Source: Luidia sarsii
Taxonomy: Eukaryota; Echinodermata; Asteroidea; Paxillosida; Luidiidae
Direction: 5' to 3'
Length of the DNA stretch: 64,000 bases
Assembly (NCBI GenBank): GCA_949987565.1
Contig: OX465118.1
Span: forward strand, 10,403,284-10,467,283
Positions 33,211 to 44,100 of the stretch are shown here, in pieces (within the stretch, counting starts at the first letter, position 1; every line of letters starts with the position of its first letter). The notes under the pieces were generated by a model. It did no database searches, was not told where the DNA came from, and was given only the letters and a program-made list of their open reading frames with translations. The position numbers and the translations under genes are program-made.

Positions 33211-33799
33211 GGCCTTTGATACTGCTCTCTCCCTCACATGCTACAAGGTACCTAGGATCATTGTCCACCTCCTTCTTCTGGCCTCCCTTGTAGTTGTCCC
33301 TCAGTGATGCTGTTCCCAAGGTTCATTATCATCATCATCATGTCTAAGGATATGTCCTCTCAATTTCTGTTGCTCTTATTTGAACCCCAACCTGAAGAGC
33401 ATAAACCCTGGTCTCTTTGGTTGTTTCAAAGTCCTGATTAAATCTCAATGTAATTTAGTAATTTATTGATAAGGACATTTTAAGAGGGGCCTGAAACTTG
33501 GAATATGTCGAGCTTGGTACATTGTGTAGGTCCAAGTCTCATGCATTTTTTATTAAATAATTGGTGTTTTATTGTACTCAGGTTAATCTGTTCTAAAGCA
33601 TTATCAAACAGTTTCCATTTACATGTGGAAGTTGGAAGAAAAGATTTTGTAACTCGGCAAACATCACTCACTTTTTCTTGTGATAGGAATAAGTGCCATT
33701 TTCCAGACTTGTCAATAAATCATGGCCTACAGGTTTTTCATTTCAACATACCAATTGTGTCTCAAACGACCTATTTATTTCACCATGTTAAGGGATAAG

Positions 33800-34525
33800 T
33801 AGGTTTGTAAAACCAATTGATGAAAGCTGACGCAATCGATGACCTACACATGTACCACTGACTCCTGAGGTGGTTTTTTTTTGGGGGGGGGGCAATCGCC
33901 GAAGTCCCAATTTTGATCAAATTTTGATAAAAACAGGGGGTGACCCTTGCCATTGTTAAATTTGTTGTCATAATTTTGATACCTTTTTTCAAAATGTTAA
34001 CGTCCATAAAATGGGTGCCAAGAGTTACCATTAGTCTAGAAGGCATACTTACTGTCTCCTTGGATCAACTTGAGCCCACCGGAAGAAGCGTCCATTTTAA
34101 TCAAATTTGATGCAAATCATAAGGGGTGTCAATTTAACATAACATAATATTCATAATTATTCATAATATTGTGGACGTACCTGCCACTCTGCTAGGTGCA
34201 TTCAGGTGCATGATCCCAGGATCATTCTCTCACGGCATTGCACGTTTTTTTGTTTTTTTGAGAAATTTTTAATAAAATTCACAAGGGGTTCCTCTTGCCA
34301 TTTTCCCTTTGTTTTTGTCATATTTTCTAGAATTTAAAAAATCAATATTATAAAAACCAATTTATAATATGGGGCCCTAGCTTAATTACTGACGCCTAGG
34401 ATCTCATTCTCATGACTCTGGAAGATCTTATTTTTACCCAATTTTAAGAAAAATCACAAGGGTTTTCCTCTTGGCATATTCTTAATATTTCGCCCAAATA
34501 TAGGACTTTCAAATTTAAAATAATT
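33800..34525. repeat. Possible diverged ~220-bp tandem repeats
   Basis: Three successive segments share the order CACAAGGGGTTxCTCTTGCC, a TTTTGTCATATTTT-like stretch, then CTAGG...GATCxCATTCTC. Similarity is weak and judged by eye. Confidence 0.3.
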
Positions 34526-34788
34526 AAAGTGATATACATAAATGTTGCAAACTGCTTACTGACTAAAATTACCAAAATGCATATCTTAGAATTTAGTGGG
34601 CCTGACGTTTCGATCCTAGCAGGACCTTTCTCAAAGGCAGAGTGACAAAATTTTTGAAATCGTGCTCACTCTGCCTTTGAGAAATGTCCTGCTTGGATCG
34701 AAACGTCAGGCCCACTAAATTTTAAGATTTGCATTTTGGTAATTTTAGTCAGTAAGCAGTTTGCAACATTGTTGTATATCACTTTATA
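34526..34788. mobile_element. CCTGACGTTTCGATCC foldback element, full-length copy
   Basis: Both ends are present: TAAAGTGATATACATAAATG and the inverse TTGTATATCACTTTA. Arms carry TTGCAAACTGCTTACTGACT, ATTTAGTGGGCCTGACGTTT and CGATCCTAGCAGGACC, with inverses. This copy best defines the family (about 263 bp). Confidence 0.8.
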
Positions 34789-34789
34789 T

Positions 34790-37545
34790 CAAATGTTTTT
34801 ACTTTTTTTATACAATATTTGCCACAATTTTTCAAACTCAATAGAAAGGTCATCCATACAAATTACCTTGCTTGTACATATAAGAAAAGTGAGGTCCAAA
34901 TCTCATTGCTAATATTGTCATTGTTTTATTCATTGCTTGTTTGTTACCAATTGTTCAAGTACAAAATCACAGGGCTGGGCCTTATAGATAGGCACCTGGA
35001 TGCACTTCAAATACCACTATTCAATTGTGCTCAATTTCACATTACTCCCAAATGCACAGGCCTCCCAAATGATCCACTACTAATCAAGAAATATGAAATT
35101 CTCGGAAATAGCCCGCCCACGGATAAGTATGCAGCTACATGTACCTGACTAATAATCTGTTATGCAAGTTCCACATAGGCACGTTTGAACGAGCTCAAAG
35201 CCCTCCATACAAAAGCAGCCAAGGACAATTTAAAAAAATGACCTTCAAGTTAATGCACACTGAGATGGGTTTGCATATTTCAATTAATTATGCAAAATTA
35301 ACTCTGTCTAATGAACGTCTGGGAATTGGCCAGGGTGAATTCAATTAGGGAAACTTGGAAGCTTGGGTGCGGTTCAATTTGAAAGGAAATCCATGTACAA
35401 ATGCATAGAGGGCAGACATTTTAATCTTTCTCAAAATCGAAAAACAGTACATAAACTCTGATATGTACACAATGTACACACAAAACTGCCACTTTCATAA
35501 GTACTGTTCTGGTTCGGTCATTTTAGTCAACAAGCGTGGCTGCACACAGATATTATGAGACGGTATGACAAGTTGTGTAATTTCACAGAAAGCCTACATG
35601 TACCTCTGCCCAGTATCTTCCAAAAACTAAGACTCAGATAAACTGAGAAACATTTCATTAATCTTCAATAGATAAATCTTCTTCAATTCCCAAAATTATG
35701 AAACATTCATATACCCCTTTTATTCCTCAATCATGTGTGTCATGCCTTGCTCATTTCTAGATAATTAAAAAAAAACTGTCTACAAATGTTTCGCTCCAGC
35801 AACGTTTAAATCTCTCCTTTTATTCTTTATCTTGGATAGATTTTCTTTTATTCACCTCATGTCTTGCTTACAAATCGAGGATGTGCTTTTAAGAAAATTA
35901 CAATAAAATAAACACTTAGACAGAAAAATACATACCACAAAATAAAAACATACTGAAAGGCCAAGGAATAACCAATAGAAGTCATCAATTCGTTATGCTG
36001 TGTTCAGAAACTAATGATGGAAAATCACATCTCCAAGGGCAACAGGGAATAAGATTGACAGTAGGCTACATAATTTAACCACTGTTGAATCTCACAAGCA
36101 GGGGTAAGGTTACATAATATCACCTTGACCTCACTTTGAATCCATGGCGGAAGACAAATGCCCCATTCCATTCATTTACTGCTTCCAAATTATGTAGACA
36201 CTGCATGTTACCCTGATATGACATCAGGTCAAGCACAGGTTTAGACTAAAAAAAAGGCCAAGGTATACATACATGTACTCATAAGACTCATTTCATACAA
36301 GAACTTAAATGCATGCCCTCAATACTAATAAGGTTAATATAATGTACGTTAATACATTTGGAAAAAAAGACTATTGCAAACAAAATGTTCCACGTATTTG
36401 ATTCATAATGAGACCAACACATGTACATGTTACAAGAACTCAAAGTGTTAAAACCAAAATAAGCATTTACAGTAAGAAGCATTGTGCGAAGATAGGGCGG
36501 TAGTCATGAGAGGGGAAATGACGAGTTATCAGGGGAGTAAAGTGCATCATGAAATATTTGGGGTTGGAGGTTGGGATGTCTTGGCCGCACTGTTTAATGG
36601 TACAGTACTTGAGAATGCAGAAGAAGCACTGGATGAAAGTACATGTAAGCCGATCTGAGTCCCTGTCGCAATAAATTAATGTGATCATTTAGCTGGTGAC
36701 CTACAACATGTATACTGTACATACATACTGTAAATACATGTATGTGGAGTTTGCATTTTGAGCAGAATTTGTTTTGTGCTGACAGATTCATAGCAAAGTC
36801 TGAAGCCATATCACAGTACATGTGCTTCATGTACACTTTGGGGTTGATCACTTTAACCAAGCCAAACCAACTGCACCTCCGGATACCGGTAGTACGGTAC
36901 AGGCAGTCTCTTAATACTTTAATAGAGGCTCCATGTACGGGATCTAAGCGATGGCAGCTTCGTTGAGCATTACCTTCGGTATTTCTCAGACATAAGCCGG
37001 GTATGATTCAAGTTCATCCCTTTGAAAAGCTAGAATCTCCAATGACAGAATGCATGCCACCCACATACATGTACACAAATAAAAATGTTAATGACACACT
37101 CAAAAAAGATTTGTATGGCATAACGGGAAGGTCCGAGGAAAAATCCTGATCCTGATTGCGAGAAATCACCACTTCAATTCATCTCTGCCTTTGACGTTTA
37201 GTAGATTTTCCCCCTTTTTTATCTTCTTTACAAAGACAAGGGTTGAAAAGTAAATAAATAAACAACCTACACTATGTATTTCTCTTTCAGACATTCTCCA
37301 CACATTTGAAAAAAAAAAAAAAAAATTCATTCCATTGCCTGCAGACATTAACGGTGAAATCATGCTCCCTTTTAATACCAGTTATTAATTCATTAATGAA
37401 TAAATGAAAAACAGAACAGAAAAAAAGTGAGGAACCAATGATAGTCAGCATAATGCATTGGGAACAATTTGGCCGGTTCCTTGTCTCCCAATAATGAAAG
37501 CAGAGGCTGGTCCTCACTCGATAGTCAGGTGCCGCTTCTATGGCG
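34790..37545. other. Intergenic stretch, no gene seen
   Basis: AT-rich sequence between the converging FNIP and GDH genes. Short open frames lack motifs or splice support. A run of A at 37310-37325 and scattered TACATG motifs are the only features. Confidence 0.4.
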
Positions 37546-37551
37546 TTTATT
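37546..37551 (-). terminator. GLUD1: Candidate GDH poly(A) signal for last exon C
   Basis: AATAAA on the minus strand, about 510 bp after the TAA stop of the distal last exon (38061-38180). Confidence 0.35.
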
Positions 37552-38060
37552 TCAGTTCCGCTTTACAAATGAGCAGGGTGGGTGATCGACCAAGATGGCT
37601 CAAGCATGTCAACAATGAAAAGAGATAGCGATGGCCGTGCCCAAATTCACCAGCTGTGGCTTCAAATAATTATCATGCAACAGTCTATGGAAGCCACTTC
37701 TTAGCGGCTATAGGTAAACTCCCACAACCTTATGAGATACTGTCAGCCACAGCCAATGACTTGGCCAGTGGGCTTAATGCTCTGACATCAGCATGGCAAT
37801 AATGGCTAAGCAATGGAGAAACAAAACCAACACAAAATGATGAGCCAATGGAGCAACTGTCCGCTTCGGTTTACCGCAAGTTACGCGCATAAGACCTACT
37901 GATCATGTACCTACTTGTAAGGGCTTGCAGGGGATGCCCATCAATGTGAATGTACCCAATTCCAGACTGTGGTTGGAAAAAAAAAAAAAAAAAAAAAGGG
38001 AACGAGGGGGGTGGGTTATGGTCGAGGCCGGGTGAGCAGACGGAGAGATGCCCCGGCTGT

Positions 38061-38180
38061 TTATGTGAAGGTCAGTCCGGCATCGTGGTATGTCTGGAAG
38101 ATCTTCTCCAGGGAGTTGACGTAGGCGGCTGTGCGCAGGTCCAGGCCCAGGTTGTACTTCATGGCAGTGCGCATGATTTG
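38061..38180 (-). CDS. GLUD1: GDH alternative last exon C (distal, canonical)
   Basis: Acceptor CATTCAG behind a strong pyrimidine tract. Encodes [39 protein letters not shown] and a TAA stop at 38063-38061. Of the three copies it is closest to the conserved animal GDH C-terminus (human: [28 protein letters not shown]...). About 69% identical to exon B and 61% to exon A by hand count. Confidence 0.93.
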   Translation of the reverse strand, partial: QIMRTAMKYNLGLDLRTAAYVNSLEKIFQTYHDAGLTFT

Positions 38181-41100
38181 CTGAATGAGGCAGGCAGGTG
38201 GGGAGGGATGACGGGAGGTTTGCGGCAAAGAGGAAAGCAAAGAGGAAGAGAATCAAAACGATTGAGAATCAACAGTTCTCGCAAATGCTGTGCACACAAT
38301 AACAAGAGAAAATGTGTACAAGAACTGAAAAACACAAGCTACATTGTATAACTAACTACATCTACTAAAGACACAACCACAAAACAAATCCTAATCTCTG
38401 TGCATTTATGTAAAAAAAAGAAAAGAAAAAAAGATCCGGACTAGGACTTTTTTAAAACAGTTTTAAACTCTTGAGATTACAGTAGACTTTATTGAATGAT
38501 CTGTCTGGAGTTGGACAAGATGAAAGCTTCCGACTCATGTTGCGATGATTCAACTGATGATTCTTCCAGACAACGGAAGAAGAAAAAAAAACAGCGCAGG
38601 CTGGAATGGCAACGTTGGGGTAGGAAAACGGCCGCTCCAACTCCAAGCGTGCAAAGCGATTGAAAATCAATCATTGGTATGTATGTATACGTGTAGATCA
38701 GCGAGTGTGCGGCTAAGCTTCAGACACCACTGGTAAGAAGCTCAAGTTGGTGCGCCGGTTGCCACAGACCGGCAGCGCTATCTGGGTTAGTCTCTATCTC
38801 TTTTTTGTCTTTCATTCTCTAGACAAAAGCGAGACCCGCCTTCAGAGTGGTGTTGAAGATTTTCTCCAAGGCATTGACGTAGGCTGCCGTGCGAAGGTCA
38901 AGGCCCAGAGAGTGCCGCATGCCTGTCCGCATTAATTGCTGATGGGAAACACAAGATAAGAGGCATGGAGGTTTATTCCAGAAGGGTGCCAAAGGAGGAG
39001 GTAGGAAAGGAGGGGGGTGGGGGTACTGGTAAGAGGCTGGAACCAGATGAAAATCATTAGGCTCTATGGCCCGCAAAGATTTTCCAAAATCCGGACGCAT
39101 TATGGCATGACTGTTTGATGGAGCCATACTGACTATGCATAGACCGGTTCCAGTCCCAAAACTTGAGAGAAAGTACATGTACTTTGTACATGTAGGGCCA
39201 GGATACCAGTTTGAATTTGGCAATGCTTAACAAAATGGACTAAGACGACATCAGGCAGCCGCAGCTTTTCTTTGCGCATACTATTCATCCCACCAATATC
39301 CCTTCAATTTGGCAGCATCTTATGCAATATTAGCTGATACACTACCAGCTACATATGTATGGAGAATATACATGTACTCTATCCCCTAGTGCTCACGAAG
39401 CACACACATACATGTACGTGTACATGTGCATGTAGATGCTGATGGTACAGCGCATGTACATGTACATGAATGAACGAATGGAAAAAACTGCAGTAGAGCA
39501 AGCTTGTAGCTGTGCAAAGGCTTTGAAATCTTTATTTTGGTTAACCATCCATGTTCCTTCTCTTGTTAGTTAATTTTTGTTGTTATTCCACAGCATTGGC
39601 TAGAAAAAAAACCACTTACAGATGTGGTATACCGGTATACATTGTACAATGTAGCACCACAAGTTCATTTCAAACCCTGTACATGAACATGGTTGGTCCA
39701 TCTTAAGAAGAGATGCAGCACACGTACAGTATGCTTGTTCCATAAGTGACAGACGGAAAAGTGTTGTCTGGAGTGGGTTTTGATCGAATTTGACAAACAC
39801 AGCCTGGGAAGGAGGGATTCTGTTGATTTTAAAGACAGCACAGAATAAGTCAAGTGCATAGCATGCCATTATCAAAGCATCTCAATCGCAGTGCTGTAGT
39901 GCAATGTCAGTATAGGCACACAATATTATGCAAGGCTCGGGGTATGGGCATTAGAGAGAGAGAGAGTGACAGACATGAGAGAGTGAGAGACATGAGAGAG
40001 TGAGAGACTTGAGAGATTGATAGACATGTGAGAGTGAGAGACTTGAGAGAATGAGAGATTTGAGAGAGTGAGAGATTTGAAAGAGTGAGAGATTTGAAAG
40101 AGTGAGAGCTTTGAGAGAGTGAGAGATTTGACTAGACATTGTATTAGGCGCAGGCATCACTACGGTAATTAATAACTACCACCACCTATACAGCAAGCAA
40201 CTACATGTATCAGTAAACGGAACAACATGAGATACTACAAGGCTACTGGTAAGCTGAGATACGCTGCTCCCCCCCAAAAAAAGACCATACTCAAACTGGT
40301 GGCAGGAAATTGGCAATCTGTAGGGGTAAATGCAGCCGTTGCGGTAAAGGGGGGCAGGGGAAATGATTTTTATCAAGTTTCAAGAGCACCAACCGACACC
40401 TAAAAACAATTCCCACTGTCTTAGAAAAATCTAAGTACACTTCAAAATCTCTACATGTATACACATTCTGTGCATCCATGATTTTGGACAGGACTTGGTT
40501 GCAAGTGACGACATGTGGGGAGATTTGTCGAAGCCACCGTGGAGCTAATAAAAGGACAAGCTTTGTACACCAGACGTCAGTGGTTTGAGTACAGGGTGTT
40601 TGTTATGAGGGTGAAGAGTACATGTACATACACATGTATGGACAAAATCATCAGGTACTGTATACAAAACATGACCTTCAGTACGGCCTTATTATTGAGA
40701 ATTTCATCACGGCTGACCGGAACAATCTTCCCTTATGACAAAACTGTTTCTTGTTGACTGATTTTGCAATTACCTGCCATAGAAATATCTTCAATGAAAA
40801 AAAAAAAAAGGACGGGTTGATAATTGGAGCAATTATTTGGAGGAAGAGCTTGTGCTTTCAAAATTAATCCAGAGGGGAAAATATAACTAGCCTTTCCGAT
40901 GATTTTGATATAGTTCAGTGTGGAAAACATATCTTGTTGATCAGAATTTCATCATCCATGGCAGAAAAACAAATTCTCTCCCCTCCCCCCTCCCAACAGC
41001 AAAGGTGCTGTTTCTGGCGCTTTGCTGAAGAAGAGGAGAAAGGCGGTTTGAAATTTGAAGGACAGTTGGAAGGGAAGAGACAGCACTGTTAAGAGTTTGA

Positions 41101-44100
41101 GTAGGTTTGTTTTAGCAGTTCAAACCTAAAACACATGGGAACTTTACAATGATCACGAAGCAGGGGATCCTCCGCTGGTAGTCGGCAGGCTGGGACCGGT
41201 TGAGGTTAGAACGTAAGGCCCGCATTTTGATACGTATGATAAACCTTGCTGATGGCCGAGGCATAAGCGGCGGTACGGATGTCCAGTAACAAATTGTGAC
41301 GCATGGCTGTTTTCATGATTTGCTGGGAAATACAGATGAAGGAAGGGTCGGCACGTTACACAAACAATTCAGTCAGATGGTTGTGAATTCCAAGACACCC
41401 CCCCCCCCTTCCCAAGAAAAAAAGAAAAAAAGAAAATGCAAGATGAATTATGAAAGCGTGTTTCTGCTAAATATCCCTATATCAGGCATGCAACTCTTGA
41501 ATTTAAAAAAAATGTCCTAACGAAACTGCGAGCGCGAAGCCCTTGCGGTGTGGGGTTTAGGGCCCTTAAGCAGTCCCCAAAAAAATACACCCAGAAAATG
41601 TTTAACCTGATCTCAGCATGTGTTTAAATAATAGTTAGGGAGAAGAAATATCCAGATGCATTTTTTTTTTTTTTTTTTTACAGATTTTATTTTTTTACGG
41701 CCGAATTAAAAAAAAAAGTTGCATGCCTGCTATATTCATGCGTCTCTTTTTACGGTGGTGCCTCTCAGGACAGACTCTGTCCATGAATGATTGGCCATTG
41801 AATGAATGTGAGGACACATTGCAGCAGTGAGCCTTTCAGCTTACCTGCGGTAGGCGGGCAATGCCATGAATATGCAGTGAGGATATGACTATTCAAATTA
41901 GGATGTTGAATCATTCAGTTGGTCTGCCACAGCGAAAGGGAGCATTATACGCAAGGAGCTGCGCGTACATTTGGGGATATTTCAGCATTTTCAAGGTTTT
42001 TGTTTTATAAGGGATAAAGGAATTACTTTTTCATGCAAATCACTGCCTTCTTCCTGATTTTAGTGTTGTTGTTTTTTTGGCGGGGGTCACAGGAGTTACA
42101 TGTACAAACACAGTTGGTAAAAGGCATTTCATTCTTTCAAATCCTGACCCCTAGGCTACATGTACATGTACAGGTATATAACAACAGTATCCTAATGAAG
42201 GAAGGGGGACCAGGTCCTGTTGGTTTTTTTTTTAGCGGAAAAACACCACATGGAAAAAGGGACATTAGGTCTTGGTACATGTACTTGTTCAGTCAGAACC
42301 CCCCCCCCCCAAAAAAAAAATCCTTGCTAGACAATATAAGAGGAGTTGCAGGCTCTCAAGTAGTCCAGGGCTGAGAGTGACAAGGGAGGAGAAGATACGG
42401 TAAATGAAATAGTCACAAACCAAAACAAACAAACAAAATCAAGGCTTTGCCGGACTGAAGCAAGCTTCCAATAGGTTAAAAGCAATAGAAACCCCCCCCC
42501 CCCCAAAGCAAACATATATATGAGAAATGATTCTACAGGAACGTTTTTCACAATCTCAATTGCAAGAACTTGTGAAGTACCGGTAAATGTGAGAAAATCT
42601 GAGTGTAAAACAACACGATCACTGAGTGACTGTAAAATGTAAAATGTAAAATGTAAAATGTGAAATGTAAAATGTAAAATGTAAAATGTAAAATGTAAAA
42701 TGTGAAATGTAAAATGTAAAATGTAAAATGTAAAATGTGAAATGTGAAATGTGAAATGTAAAATGTAAAATGTAAAATGTAAAATGTAAAATGTAAAATG
42801 TAAAATGTAAAATGCAAAATGCAAAATGCAAAATGCAAAATGCAAAATGCAAAATGTAAAATGTGAAATGCAAAATGCAAAATGCAATATGAAAGAGTCG
42901 AAAACTGACTGACTGAGAACACAACGAAAATTACAAAGATAATGATAAAGTACATGTAGAAGTAATTGGAAGCTTAAGAGTTGGCACTAACAATTTAACA
43001 GAAAGTTGGCTCATTGAAGAAAAACATTATGTTTGGTGTTTGGGGACAAAAGGGCGAAAAGGCCCTTGAAAATGTCTAAGGGGACAAAAATGGGAAAAAG
43101 AAATCTAGGGGAAAATGTAGAAAGGTTGGATTACTTGGAAGCCTGCAAAAGGGAATGAAGGACATTAGGGAACTATTTTGTGGTTGTCTTTTTCTTTTTA
43201 ACACTGGGCCGAGACTGATTTAAACTACTACTTGACCGAGGGTTTGGCTTGTGACTTACTCTGGCAGAGCGCTCCATGGTGTAGGCCAGTCCACTGTGCA
43301 CAATGTCCTTCTCGCTGGCGCCGGAGATGCGGTCGGAGAACTTCTCAGATGGGATGATGGGGATGCGGCCGCCGTGCTTGCCAAACTTCCTCTCCAGACT
43401 CTCCTGAACGCTCTCTGTGGACGGGAGAGCAACGAGGACGAGCCCCCAACAGGGTTCAAGCAATCAGTGGCTGGCAATCTGACAATCACACCGATCCAGT
43501 AAGCCACGCCCCTTGACAAATTGACCAATCACAACACCCGATTTAACGTCCGATAAATTGCCGCCATTTTTGTCCGACATAACGTTTTAAGTTGTGTATT
43601 CTTTACTACATACTTTTTGTTGTGTTTACAGTTGTTTCGTATGTACCAGGCAATTCCTTTGCAAACCCAAATTTCATCCTTAACATGGTCAAGCGGTGTT
43701 TATATTTTCATTCTAATTCTGACTCTCGATACCCTGGCAAGAGAGGAAATGTACATTTTTTGGCCTTTTCCAAAAACCAAAGTGCAACGTAGAGGAATTG
43801 CTTTCGGTGATTGCGGGCGTGCAGTGGACGCGCAAGGTGTATGGCCGATAGTTACTTGTGTGCATGTGCGCGGTTGCTTGGCCGTTGTTATGCTGGGTGT
43901 GGCCTACTGGATCGGTGTATTCAGCTTGCCACTGATGCCAGCCGAGGGGTGCGGCGCTCTGCATAGGGCAGGGAGGCTGTGCTGACAAGCGTTTCGTGGC
44001 TCAGATAACACGCTTAATACAATGCTTGAGACAACGACGCAAAAGCCAAGGTTTTCCCACGCCACACCTCTACTTGTGGATCTCCATTGGCTTCCAGTTA

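Noticed and set aside
42327..42955. [15 protein letters not shown] open frames
   Set aside because: Products of the AAAATGT heptamer array in a GDH intron.
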